Of a stretch of DNA of 64,000 nt, positions 1-10,880 are shown one piece after another. Below the pieces are notes generated by a model. It did not search any database. It worked only from the letters and a program-made list of their open reading frames with translations, and had not been told where the DNA came from. Source of the DNA: Sabethes cyaneus. Its lineage: Eukaryota; Arthropoda; Insecta; Diptera; Culicidae. Every line of letters begins with the position of its first letter. Position 1 is the stretch's first letter. The stretch is from NCBI RefSeq assembly GCF_943734655.1, contig NC_071354.1, positions 41,777,744 to 41,841,743 on the forward strand, given 5' to 3'. The position numbers and the translations under genes are program-made.

Positions 1-325
1 CTGAGGTGTACCCTGTATTCTGATGCATGATTTTGAACCATCCAGTGTTACGAGAATCAACTTAACTACTTTCGTCGAGAAATTATGCTCTAACATTATC
101 TGCCACAGCTCGTTTCATTTGACTGAATCGTACGTTGCCTTAAAGTTCGCAAACAGATGGTGACATGCCAAGTTGTATACTCCCTGAACTTGACTAGCAG
201 CTTGGTGGTAGTAAACATCTGATCCGTCGTGGGGCAAACCTCACGAAAACTATTTTTAACTCGCCGACGAAGAGCACCTCATGGGCAAAATTGAGCAATG
301 TTATGCCGCGATACTCGGGCGCTTA
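1..325 (-). pseudogene. RTE-like reverse transcriptase fragment
   Basis: Read on the minus strand, roughly 190 down to 1 encodes a degenerate RT segment with the words KATYDSVK and NELWQIMLEH, followed by TLDGSKSCIRI. These align with the better-preserved copy at 18.78-19.87 kb (AAYDSVKRNELWQIMLEH). A stop codon (TGA) replaces the residue after YDSVK. Minus-strand positions ~325-190 hold a weaker match to the upstream YRGITLLN motif, with frame breaks. The fragment runs off the window edge. It is a dead relic of a non-LTR retrotransposon. RTE clade is inferred from resemblance to insect RTE polymerases; the RT identity itself is clear. Confidence 0.75.
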
Positions 326-399
326 ATTTCGAACCGTTTTCGGAGCCACGGTAAACTGAAAGCTTACGTTGGATATAATAGAACACCAAGATCTATCAC

Positions 400-1671
400 G
401 CGTTTATCTGGTGGAAGAATCGCAAGCTCTAGTTACAAATCGTATAACTGAACTCTATATGGTCGGTATGTATTGGGAATACATGCGCTGAAAAACAAGC
501 CTAAACATTTTTGGTCGTTCGTCAACGAGCAGCGGAAAGAACGTGGTCTGCCATCTAACATGTTTTTGGGGTGACGACCTCTCGAGCTCCACCCAAGGAA
601 TTTGCAATCTGTTCACTAAACGATTTGGAAGTGTATTCGACAATGGAACGCCTACCCAACAATAGACTGAAGACGCACTAAGAGATGTTCCCATTGGTAT
701 GATGTCAACGAGAAACTGTGTGTTTGTTGATGCAGATATACTAGCAGGCATCAAGAAAATGAAATCTTCAAATATGCCAGAACCAGATGGAATACCTTCG
801 ACTATACTAATAAAGTACGCCGACGTTCTCTGCACCCCTTTAAGATTCTATTCTAAATCTATCATTATCAGGTGCAGTTTTTCCACAATGTTAGAAAAAA
901 TTGATCATGTTCCTGGTACGAAAAAAAGGCGATAGATGTGACGTATCTAATTATCGTGGAGTGACCTCACTATGTGCCGGTTCAAAACTTTTTGAGATAC
1001 TAATTAACAATGAACTGCTTCGAGTCGCATAGCACTACATCTCACCAGAGCAGCACGGATTTTTCCCTGGCAGATCGACCGTCACCAACCTCGTACAGTT
1101 CTTATCGTTGTCTGACAGACATGCAACAGGGGCTTCAAGTTGATGCAATTTATACGGATGTAAAGGCAGCCTTCGATAAAGTTAATCACCATGTCTTGCT
1201 AGCCAAACTTAACCGTTTAGGGGTATTAACAAACCTTATCAACTGGTTCAAGTCCTACCTGACTGTTCGTCGACTGTGCGTAAAACTGGGGTCAATAGAA
1301 TCAGAAGGCTTCCACAATCGATCAGGGGTCCCACAAGGCAGTAATTTTGGGTCATCACTGTTTATCATATTTTTCAACGACGTATGCCAATGCTTACCGG
1401 AAGTTTGCAAGCTACTGTATGCCGACGACCCTTAAATTTTCTGGGTAATCAAAACCTCCACAGCCTGTCAGTTGTTACAAGAATTCATCGACAAATTTTA
1501 CGACTTGTGCAAATGTAACTTCTTGGTGACTAACGTAGCGAAATGTACAGTAGTCACATTTACAAGAAAAAAGCACCCGATCCAATGGACGTATATGATA
1601 GGAAACGAACACGTAGATAGAACAAACGTAGTACGTGAATTTGGGGTTATGCTAGACTCTGAGTTGAGTGG
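400..1671 (+). pseudogene. Jockey/CR1-like RT, 5' part of an interrupted copy
   Basis: Degenerate RT of the same broad family as the intact ORF at 33.67-35.48 kb. Visible blocks in order: KNKPKHFWSFVNEQRKE near 500, PDGIPSTILIKYADV near 790, NYRGV..LCAGSKLFE near 950, an EQHGFFPGRSTVTNLV-like block near 1050, IYTDVKAAFDKVNHHVLL near 1150, SGVPQGSNFG near 1320, and YADD at ~1420. The last block is followed by a stop. A further block (VAKCTVVTFTRKKHPI, then FGVMLDSEL) reaches 1670. There are at least four frameshifts or stops. The reading then stops at an inverted-repeat element and resumes at ~4961. The 5' limit is uncertain; no endonuclease domain is seen. Confidence 0.85.
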
Positions 1672-2044
1672 GTCAGAAGGAAAAGGGTGTAAGTGACAAA
1701 AAGTAAATTTCGAGAAAATCAGATCCAAAGTTAGCATCCTCTAGAAAATTCGTCAGATTATATAATAGAAAACTAATGACGCACTATGGTTGTGTTAGCT
1801 TTACTTTATTAAATTCTATTGAAATCTTGAAAAACCACTTTGATTTTCGGGATTTATAAAATAGTTTTGAAAGTGTTATTTGCACTTACACCCCTTTCCT
1901 TCTCAGTTATGCACTTGTACCCCTTTCATTCCAAGTGATTATAGGGAATTACTACTTGGAGAGAAAAGGGTGCAAGTGCAAATCTTGGAATCACATTACA
2001 ATCGTCTTCATTGGAAGGTAGGTTAGCAGGCAGGCAGCAGTAGT

Positions 2045-2625
2045 TCAGGATTTTCTCGCTGCGTGGCGCTAGTGCAGATGTAATATTCTTGTATAGGCTG
2101 TATCTTACGCTACTGACTATTTAGAAAGTTGCAGTCTTCGGGAAGGTTGTTCAAATGACTGTCATCTCGGAAATGACACTGAAAATAGCTCAGAATATTC
2201 TCAACGTGCAGCGTATGCGTAGTGTGTATGCGAACTCGTTTTATTTGCTATAGCTTATAATTCATGTAACCTAAGGTATTACTTTCTTAGGTAAAGTTGT
2301 TTGAGTAATAGCAGCCTTGCAGATGGTATAGAAAATAGTGCCGAATTGCCTCACTACGTTCAGAATTTTGTCATCGGCGGGGTTAGCGTATATGCGTATA
2401 CGTTATATATCATGATATGAGTAACTAAAAATATTACTTTCTTCGGAAAAACGGTTTTAGTAATAGTAGTTTAGTAATGCTGATAATAGGGAAGATAGTT
2501 CAGAAGTGTCTCACTGCGTGGCGACAGCGTACATGTAATGTACTTGTGTGGGCTGTATCGTGCGCTACTCATAGCTCATGATCTTAGTAATCTAAGAAAT
2601 CGCTTTTTTCGGAAATGGAAACATC
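2045..2625. repeat. Tandem repeat, ~140-160 bp unit, about 3.6 copies
   Basis: A landmark of the type CTCACTGCGTGGCG recurs at about 2055, 2210, 2349 and 2510. Each is followed by a related stretch with TTACTTTCTTCGG and GTAATAGTAGT words. The units are diverged, so this is an old array. It lies inside the ~3.3 kb inverted-repeat element and has no coding potential. Confidence 0.7.
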
Positions 2626-2684
2626 GTAAGACATCGATTTTCCTAAAATTCTAATTGTATGTAATCCCTGATTTGTCTGATTAA

Positions 2685-2792
2685 AAAACTCTCATTGTTT
2701 GTTTCTCGCTCCCCCCCCCCATCTCCATCAGTAGCCTGACATCTTAAAATCAAAATCTTCATAAAATATTTGTAATGGCCTAACTTCAGAAC
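2685..2792 (-). repeat. Fragment of repeat family C (end piece)
   Basis: The poly-C run followed by CTTCATAAAATATTTGTAAT and GGCC matches the end of the family C copy at 56.78-57.09 kb. This is a single truncated terminus. Confidence 0.65.
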
Positions 2793-3275
2793 GGCTGAAC
2801 CTAAGAAATAAGTTTATATGACGTAATTTGTTCAATCATTCTCGGCTATAGTGGTAACCTGCTTAAAGCACTCTAATTTGTTCAATTTGTTATGCGCAGA
2901 ATTTGATCTTTTATTTTTTAATTTTACAAAAATAAGTAATATTTGGAAATTTTTGAAAAATTGTCAGAATAAACCAAAAAATCCGATAGAGTGCCCATTA
3001 GTAGCTCTTCGCCAGATTTCAGAACATGTTTTAACTTATCATTAATAAAGATGAGACGACGTCCGTTGACGTCATTTTTAACAAATAAAGTAGTTTTCAA
3101 GATATATTTAAAAAAAATATTTATAAATACGCCTTTTTGAAAAGTTACTCCAGACGAAAATAATTATGTTTCATGGAAAATGAATCCTTGCGTAGCGTCT
3201 AACATATCAGCAAAATTTCATCCTAATAAAAAATATCCGAGACAAACCGTTTTGTTAGTTGAGCTGGCATTGCTC

Positions 3276-4758
3276 ATATCCCTTTAAGCCCGAGCCCACA
3301 CAATTGTGTGGGTGAGATATGATTACTTTTAAAAAATTTTCCTTTCCTTTCTAAACGTCGTACTTTTACATATATGGCACCAATCTCTTGTGTAAACATC
3401 GTAACTCGTAGAAAAAATAGAAAATAGCTGAAAAGAAGTTTTCTTTTGTGGTTGGATTAATTATTGTCTAGTCTTCAAAATCTTGTGAAAACAGCAAAAA
3501 GTTTTATCTGTCGTATTTTCTTATTGGATCCGTATTTCGAAATTGCTTGGATAAAAAATTATTGGTAATAAGTATTTCTAATTGATGTAATTAAAAATTT
3601 ACGGAAAATAACTTTTACAACTTACTTATGCACATTGTTTTTCATACCTACACAATTGTGTAGGTTCGGCCTTATTGTATACCTACTTTTACCTTTACGT
3701 TCCCGCCGGGACTTCAATAATTAGTGTACTTGCCGCTACACTTTTGGCTCTATCTTTACTATTTTTTGATTGATTTTTATACAACTTTTCTTCAAAGAAC
3801 CACCTTAAATTGACCTTCTCTGAAAAAATATTTTAGCAAATTTTGGATCCATTTTCCCGGGGATATTCCAGATCGCAGTAGGATTATTTTTTCACGTCGT
3901 TAGTAACAGATGAAATAAAACGAAATCTGCTGCTGCCATCTCATTTTGAGTCAGTAAGAATGAATACATTATACTGTAGAGCATTCGTTCATGTTCCACA
4001 CTACGGAACTTCCGTTTAGAGTACTACCGGAACCTAAAACTGGTCATTTATAAATTGTAAAATAATAAAGAAGTGTGGCAAATGATGTATTCAACTACGG
4101 CATTTTCTAAGACAAATTCTTGGATCAACATTTGAATGTTTTAAGCCAATCTGGACGTTCCAGTATATCTGTTGTATTAAGGTTAGTAAAAACTTAACTT
4201 GCAAAAAGTTGCGTGTATTTCCATAGCTACGTAGCAACCGTTCCACTGCTGCAGAAGCTGAAGTCTATGAGCCTCGAAGCGATGATCTCGCTCCAAACTA
4301 AACGGGGTCTACCCTATTCAACTCTGGGGACTTCTTTACACAAAATAATTAGGTTTTCATGTTTTGTTTTTTCAAAGCCTGGTTTGGTATAGTCCAAAAA
4401 GGGTAAAAAATGGTAAAAATAGGGGAAAATGAGCAAAATGTGGCACTTCCCGATGACATACAGGAAAGCGGTGAGCACCATGCGATTCTCCGGAAAATTT
4501 TACATAAGATCACGTACATTTTATCAGCCTGCAGGCCATATCTTAATTGCGTCCGTTTTTTCGGCTCGTTTTTGCCCACAGTGCAATGGTATAAGATAAG
4601 GCCGAACCCACACAATTGTGTAGGTTGCTAAATTTAGCAAACAGTTGTTGCAATGTATAGAATATACTGGTTTTGGTATCTCGAGAGATAAAAAAAATTT
4701 ATATTGATCCAAAAACCAAAAATATCGTAGCTAAAACCCTCCGTGCTTAAAGGGATAT
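3276..4758. mobile_element. Inner ~1.48 kb inverted-repeat element with ATAT flanks
   Basis: CCCTTTAAGC at 3280-3289 is mirrored by GCTTAAAGGG at 4745-4754. Both are bordered on the outside by ATAT (3276-3279 and 4755-4758), a possible target duplication of 2-4 bp. The interior carries three copies of an AATT-centred palindrome, two of them subterminal. No convincing transposase is seen; short ORFs inside (for example 4410-4631) match nothing I recognise. The CCC-start termini resemble some piggyBac-type ends, but the flank is not TTAA, so the superfamily is left open. Confidence 0.6.
3295..4626. repeat. Three AATT-centred palindromes in inner element
   Basis: CCCACACAATTGTGTGGG at 3295-3312 and CCTACACAATTGTGTAGG at 3647-3664 are perfect 18-bp palindromes. 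A near-perfect third copy lies at 4607-4624. The first and last sit just inside the two termini of the 1.48 kb element, which suggests protein-binding or hairpin function in transposition (inference). Confidence 0.8.
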
Positions 4759-4960
4759 AGTGCACTTATATACCCCTTTCCTTCCAAGTGAAAACCAACT
4801 TTTATTTTGCTGTTTTTTTATGATTCTAAAAAAGGTCATTAAACGGTAAAATTTTGACGTGAATTTTCTAGCATGCATAAAACCATGCTCAAAGTATCGT
4901 TTCCTACCATTATCTCGATTTTTTCAATTTTGTCACTTACACCCCTTTCCTTCTCACCCC

Positions 4961-5507
4961 CTCAGTTGAAATTTCGGGAGCATTACAGTCACATACGGCT
5001 TGCGCGCCTTGTACTTTAGCCTGGTTCGATCAGTCTTGGAAACAGCTCCTATTGTATGGAGATCCTTCCGTAGTATTAGGAAAGCTAGAATCAAAAAGAT
5101 CCAATCACGGTTCATAAAACATGTTCATAAACACGGTTCATAAAGCGGCGCGAAACATCCAAAGAACGACCTTCGTCGGCAAAGTTCTACTGGGAGAAAT
5201 CGATGCACCTTGGATCCTTGCCAGAATAAACCTCAATGTACAGCCACACCATCTCCAACATTGGAATATTATGAGACTACAACAACACAGAGCAGACTAC
5301 GCACAGAATGAGCCCATCAGATCAATGTGTTTGTTATTTAACCGGTACTATTGTTTGTTTTATTTTAATGTTAGCTCTAGTGTTCTTCGTGACCGTTTGA
5401 CAAATTTTTATGTAAACCCCTAGCTTTACCGTAAGCTTAGTTCGTAAGTGTTCATGTAGACCGTTCGTCCGATGAATGTAAACAATAAATAAATAAATAA
5501 ATAAATA
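4961..5507 (+). pseudogene. Jockey/CR1-like RT, 3' part with (AATA)n tail
   Basis: Resumes the RT interrupted at ~1671. Near 4980-5060 the frame reads LRALYFSLVRSVLE, matching LVTLYGSLVRSSLE in the intact ORF at 33.67 kb. The open stretch 5121-5423 corresponds to the C-terminal region (VLLGEIDAPWILARINLNVQ against SDILTSNIDCPDILRQINLN) and ends in VLRDRLTNFY. The 3' end is a TAAATAAATAAATAAAT-type tail at 5484-5507, as in the intact copy. Stop codons and a frameshift between 5030 and 5120 show it is dead. Confidence 0.85.
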
Positions 5508-5630
5508 TGTAAAGCGTAACATTATCAATGGAACAATGGTAAAAGATTGGAGAGAGAGCAGTGCAGTATAGCAGTGGAACGCCTTCACAGCACATTTTAG
5601 CGCGCCGATATTGAATTTATTGCGATGGCA

Positions 5631-5831
5631 TCATTCTACGAAAGTAATCAGCACAGCTTGAAAATGATGGAAAACATACATTTCAGGGTCATCTTCATAA
5701 ATTAGCTTGTATATAACTCTCGACAAAGTTGCCACATCGTTGAAAAACAACGTTACTAGAAATGGGTCCAGGTTATTTCCCTGTGGTACTCTGGAAGTCG
5801 ACTCCGCGTCGTGCTCATCGCCGCAATCCAT
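5631..5831 (-). pseudogene. Jockey-like RT fragment
   Basis: A short minus-strand open stretch reads SRVPQGNNLDPFLVTLFFND and then YEDDPEMY. This is the RT palm segment PQGS..GP..F.L.FND...(Y/F)ADD, with the catalytic YADD changed to YEDD. Only about 65 codons remain. It is a separate relic from the plus-strand copy just upstream, in opposite orientation. Confidence 0.8.
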
Positions 5832-6252
5832 ATAGCCAATCCAATATATTTATCTATATTTTTTGTATCATTGTTGTGTTATCTTTGTATGATTTTGGTT
5901 TATATCATTTATACGTTACTTTTGTTTCATTATTGGGTTATTATTCTTTTATATACAGAACTCCTCTCCACTGCACAGTGGATTTAAAAACTGTTTGAAG
6001 GGTTTGCCCACGAATAAGGCTTCATAGATAATTTACATGAAGAGATACAAGTATGGTGTCCTTAACAAAGTTGTTTGTATTGATATTTACTACAACTTTG
6101 CCGAAAGTACCGAATCTATTTCTTGAATATACGAGAAAATAAATTTCGTATCTCACTTTTAAGGGAATTAATCACCCAAAGATTTCTCTTATAAAAAGGG
6201 GCTTGTTATACCAAGAAATGTTTCTAAAAACACTATATGCGAAAAACTTCAC
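5832..6252. other. AT-rich DNA, nothing recognised
   Basis: No repeat partner inside the window and no supported coding region. It has the style of degenerate AT-rich insect repeat sequence. Confidence 0.5.
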
Positions 6253-6510
6253 GTGTCGGCGCTATATCAAACGATCACGTATTTCACTGTTTGGACCACT
6301 GCACTGTGTACTGTACTTAGTCCTGGGCTACTCGTCGCCAATTCGTCAAGCGTCTCGACACACGCAAGACGGCTTCAACCTGGAGGAGCCATCTTAGGCA
6401 CGTTAGGCCCCTCTATACCTGGTGCCAGTGGGGTTCTTGAAGAGAACGGATTTCACTGCACAGTCGTCCGGCATCCTCGCGACGTGGCTGGCGGCCGTAG
6501 TCGCTCAATT
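6253..6510 (-). pseudogene. RTE-like C-terminal fragment
   Basis: On the minus strand, 6500 to ~6300 reads SHVARMPDDCAVKSVLF then KNPTGTR. This matches the conserved GHVARMPD block of the RTE-like polymerase at 19.64-19.68 kb and the minus-strand copy at 23.7-23.9 kb. Downstream words correspond to the W..VE.DLR..R..DWR..AQDR tail with stops. A 201-codon open frame on the opposite strand (6253-6858) is only an antisense shadow of this relic plus adjoining sequence. Confidence 0.75.
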
Positions 6511-6539
6511 TTCGCCAGGAATACTAAAATCTTGTCATC

Positions 6540-6700
6540 GACGGACGGTAAACCGCTCGGAATCACACATTTAACCATACCCCAGGTAATCGGAACGTTC
6601 AGGAAGCATCAGACTACTAAGCGGAAGGATGGCAGCGGTAAGAAACGTGGTACTACAGTCCCAGAGATTGCCACGATGGTAGTATTTATGTCTCGGTATT
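6540..6700 (+). pseudogene. Possible Tc1/mariner transposase DNA-binding fragment
   Basis: The plus frame reads LTIPQVIGTFRKHQTTKRK then DGSGKKRGTTVPEIATMVV. This resembles the first helix-turn-helix and the GRPR-like basic linker of Tc1/mariner transposases (a TV..II.RF..TG.....GSGRK.GT pattern). It is short and isolated, so the match is weak. Confidence 0.35.
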
Positions 6701-6894
6701 TGACTGGTATCGGACTTGATGTAGGTTTCATCATTTATCACAATTTAGAACGGGTTTGTGAGTGTGTACTTTCTGTACAGCTTTCTTGCGCGTATTTTGG
6801 CCGCCGTGTTCTGATTGTAACTCCGGTTTGGTGCCTTCAGAACTTAATACTCATGTAGTCCAGAACGGGTGGCACGTACTATTTAGCGGCAAAT

Positions 6895-6963
6895 AAGAGA
6901 ACAAGTAAAATCATAAGATTTTAAGTAACATCATTAAAATCTTATGATTTTACTTGTTCTCTT
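6895..6963. repeat. Perfect inverted repeat, 30-bp arms, 9-bp loop
   Basis: Arm 6895-6924 is the exact reverse complement of arm 6934-6963, with loop GTAACATCA at 6925-6933. No mismatch in 30 bp implies recent origin or constraint. No copy elsewhere in the window was seen. Confidence 0.95.
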
Positions 6964-6969
6964 GTAATT

Positions 6970-9900
6970 GTTCTCTTACTATGATTTAAGAAGAATGAAT
7001 TTTTCATTGAAATTGAGCATTAAAACAATAAACTTGAAAGCATCGGTGTTGGATGTTGCTTCCAACGTAACGCAAATTACGTGAAAATGCACGTGCTGCT
7101 CATCATCATCACCATCGCTCCCTTGTTTTAATTAGGTACGAAAAATCTGCGACTATGTCGAGTTTCCTTACACAGCTGCAACATGAATATGTTGCACGAA
7201 CGCGCACACCGACAGTGGATAATTGATAATTATGTAGATTGCCTACTTTTCTAGCCTCATTACCAATGCTGCTCCACCATGAACCCGACTCCGATCTCCC
7301 ATTCCGGGGGGCAGGCGGATAGTATAATCGAGCATCACTCCACTTCACGCTCATCTTTATTCTTTTGTGTGATTTTTCTTTTCATTCGTTCTGTTGAAAA
7401 ACACAATAATAATGAGCATTGTTCGACTCGAACAGAACCTATAGATGGAGCTCTCCAAAACGGTACCGCTCGTTCGTCATTCAAACATACTCAGCTTTAA
7501 CTAGAGTTCAGTTGGTCTTTTGGAAAATTCGGATTACCACGTAATTTCCTCATTACAGCAACCGATCCGGTAGAGTTATGAGTTCCATGAATCTGTAAAC
7601 GTCTTTTGCAGCCCTGAAACTATCACTAACTGCTGACTGACGATCCGGTGTCGTAAAACTTTCGCTCCACAACATAGAAGCACTCTCCAATCCGCCAGCG
7701 GCATCGAAGGTGGAAGGAAACAAAAGACCCTGCGATTAGAAATTTAGGTTATGTACACAAAAGCATAATGATCTTTACTTTTCCCTCTATCGTCGACCTG
7801 GCACCGGCAGCGGGTGTTTTCCCACCTTTCGCATCAGCCACCCTGCATTTTCTCCTCTTCAGGCAGCCAACCGAACACGAACTCGAAACGTTTTGTATTT
7901 TATGATGCCGTTTTTCACCTCACCTTATTATGCCCCGCTATCTATTGTTGCGCTGGAGCTGCTGTACACAGCAGCAGTAGCAGCATCAGCTTGCAAGCAA
8001 AAAAAAAACATACATTCACAGGTTAATGGTTGTATTGATCAATTTTTCCACTTTAATTTGTATTATCCACATTCCATGCATCGTACACTGCGTGCAAATT
8101 AAAATGGGAACTTGTGCACAATAGCACTCAGCTTTATTAACAAGTTCGATGCTATCGGTCGGCGGGGGAGAAAAGGTTAGACCCAATAAGGGAGAACGGC
8201 GGGGGGTGCCAACGGAAAATAATGTGTTGATAATAGTCTGCCACCACCCATAAGTGGCGTACTGACTGGACGCCGATAGTGGACCGTGTGCAGCAGAAGC
8301 AGAGCGGTAAGCCTTATCAAACATTGAATTTATTCAAATTAATTTGCAGTCCGACCGTCACTAGTTTTTTTTTTTGCAATCAAATTAGTGTAAATGAGTT
8401 TGATCCGATTTTCCTCTTATGCGGAATGAATAATTTATCATTAGCAACAAATTATCAATTTATTTCCGATTTTTCCCTCTCCCGCATAGCGGTTACCGGC
8501 CACGATGTGGCAGACGCAAATACGGCAAATACTGGTGGTTGAGTCGGAAATTCTGTCGCACCAATTCGTGTTTAATTAAATAAGATTGTGGAAATATGTT
8601 CCAATCAGCCAATCAACGAAGCAAATTTGTTTGAAATGGTTTCAAAAGCATAACGCGCGTCTGCTTTTCGTTGCGATATGTCAACCGCAGCGAGACCTCA
8701 AAACCACTTCCTTCCTGTCAATTTCACACACCGGAAAATAATTGAAACGAGCGGTGAAAAATCGAAATCCATTTTTTTTTCTCCGGTATTTTTCCTCCAC
8801 TCGATTGCCACCGCGCGCAATTTCCATAAATTTAATTATAATTCTTTTTTATTGACAGTCCCGGTTTAATCATCATATCCAGGTCATTTTTTCTGGGCTT
8901 TTGGATAGCGCAACCGATCGGTAATAAATTCAGTGCGGTTTTTATTATATTTTAGTAACAAAGTAATCCCAACTTAATACCTTTTAGCTTCTGCGCCGGG
9001 AATTATTTAAATTGGAAGAACATTATCCCCCATTCGGGCCCTGGCCTGGACCGGAGCGGCAGTAGATACAAATGAATATCATTCCCGATGGATGGAAGCG
9101 GAGCCATCATCCACATCTGCTGCCCGGCTCGGAGAGCCGCTAGCCATCAATTATCTCAAACTCATTCCAATTAATTGAAGAAACAACATTGAATAACCCA
9201 ATCAAGAAACATATTCGCTAAAAATAAACCATCCACTGGATGCTCTCGAAATTGCTTCCAGTCAGTCGTCGGAGCAGAAAAACGTCATCGTCATCAGCCA
9301 ATTTAGACAACTTGTTGCTCTCGCTGCTGTCCGCTGCTCCGGCCAACTATCTTAGCCAGTGTCCGCTGCTCGTCGCTGCGCCCTCCCGTGGGCAATAAAA
9401 TCTAATTTGACAGCTATTTGCAGAATCATTAGGCAAACAATCGTCAACAAAGAAAGTGGAAAAAATAAAAAAAAAATACTGCTGAATAGCGGGTGTAACA
9501 AGTGGAAAGAAAGGCGACAGGATGGGGGTGGGTGAAGCAAAACAACGACGCACATATACAAACACATTACGACTCCCCATCAATCGACTGACTGGCACGG
9601 GTCAAATAAATTTAAAACAATAAAACGACTGGTGTCGTTTCGTCCCCGGCCACCACCACCAGCACCACCGCCCACCCGTGGGTCCCGTACCGGTTGGTCG
9701 TCGCAGCTGGACTCGTCCGTGCCATGCCATGCCATACCATATAGACCAAGCTGATGGATGGCCCGTAACTCTTTCACTTAAGGAGCGAATAACGTACGTA
9801 ACGATCAACGAACGCCGGTTGATGACACAAAACCAGTAAACAAATGATCAGATGAATAGTAGGAAAGTGCCAATTAAAGTGAAAATGGTCATAGGGGCCA

Positions 9901-10040
9901 AATTGGGAATACGTTGAATTGAGCTTGATGTTTGCACCATTTATCCATGTCACTCACTGCGAGCGTTGTCCGGTGCTGGCCGAAATAAAGTAGCTTTGAA
10001 CCTTGAAAAGTCGCTCTTCAGGTGTGTGATTTTGAAACTG
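6970..10040. other. Low-repeat, AT/TAAT-rich DNA, no gene recognised
   Basis: About 3 kb without recognisable transposon sequence. Several TAATTA/ATTA-type words cluster at 8.3-9.2 kb (for example AATTAATTTGC near 8340, TTTAATTAAAT near 8571, CAATTAATTG near 9169). A more GC-balanced stretch lies at 9.0-9.8 kb. Low repeat load and homeodomain-type words would fit non-coding regulatory DNA, but this is only an inference. Short ORFs here match nothing I know. Confidence 0.4.
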
Positions 10041-10067
10041 TTGTGATATTTAAGTGTGTATAGTTTT

Positions 10068-10182
10068 ACCTTTGTTATACTATAACAAAGGTTTAAAAAT
10101 TGGTCGAAAAACACGAAATTGATCCGAGGCCCGGAGGGCCAAGTCACATATACCAATCGATAGGGTTCGACGATTTGAGCAA

Positions 10183-10260
<78 letters not shown>

Positions 10261-10880
10261 ATGATTTTTTCTATCGCCTGTTTCTCAGAGATGGCTGAAC
10301 CGAATGGTTCGCTATTACTTTTGTTTGGAAGGTGTTATTGTCTAGTAGATCACTATTGAGTTGTTTCGTGACACGACGTTTCGTTTAAAAGTTATAAGCA
10401 AAAATGTGAAAAATACGTGACACGGGTTTCTTCAAAACTACATGACCGATTTCAACGATCTTAGTATCAAATGAAAGCCCTTATTAAAGCTAAATTGTTC
10501 AGGAATTTTTAATTGAAAACAATCAAGTAGTTTAAAAGTTATGCTTAAAAAACCTGTTTTGACAAGGTAATAATTATCGCCTGTTTCTTAGAGATGGCCA
10601 AACCGATTTATGCGCTATTAGTCTCATTTGAAAGATAATATATCCTAATAGATCACTATTGAATGGTTTTTTGATTGGACGTTTAATTTGAAAGTTATGA
10701 GCAACCGTATACACCACACCAAAATTTGCAATAATTTATAATGATTTTAACCAAGATAATTTAACTAATTTCAATTATTTTAATATCAAACGAGATGTTT
10801 TGAGACTACGAATATATATGCAAAATTTCATAAGAATTGGTTTTACCGATTAAAATATATTAACCGTCGAACACTCGCGC
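10068..10880 (+). repeat. Repeat family B with internal (TG)n
   Basis: Starts with a perfect 12-bp-arm palindrome (ACCTTTGTTATA, C, TATAACAAAGGT; 10068-10092). It continues through a (TG)n array (10187-10250) into a body with repeated words such as CGCCTGTTTCTCAGAGATGG and GAACCGAATG. The body wording recurs inverted at 28.26-28.65 kb, again beside (CA)n. TATAACAAAGGT recurs at 12068-12079 and could mark the far end of a ~2 kb element. No protein is encoded. Probably a non-autonomous DNA element common in mosquito-like genomes (inference). Confidence 0.7.
10187..10250. repeat. (TG)n microsatellite
   Basis: About 64 bp of uninterrupted TG, followed by TATGTATGTA. It is internal to repeat family B. 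Confidence 0.98.

Larger units (their letters stand above)
1672..4960. mobile_element. ~3.3 kb inverted-repeat element inserted in Jockey-like copy
   Basis: The left end (from ~1672) and right end (to ~4960) carry the same sequence in opposite orientation, seen as AGAAGGAAAAGGGTGTAAGT at 1676 and its near-complement at 4932-4956. Further copies of this ~20-25 bp motif lie at 1881-1904 and 1911-1936 (minus sense), 1953-1980 (plus sense) and 4761-4790 (minus sense), so it forms a subterminal cluster. About 25 codons of the host RT are missing at the junction and no clean target duplication is visible. I see no transposase, so this is a non-autonomous or decayed DNA element, or a nest of several small ones (1672-1905 could be a ~235 bp MITE on its own). 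Family unknown. Confidence 0.65.

Noticed and set aside
3276..4758. Calling the inner inverted-repeat element piggyBac
   Set aside because: Ends begin CCC as in some piggyBac elements, but the flank is ATAT rather than TTAA and no transposase is seen.
6253..6858. 201-codon plus-strand ORF
   Set aside because: Its first part is antisense to a minus-strand RTE-like fragment (HVARMPDDCAVK). The open frame is incidental.
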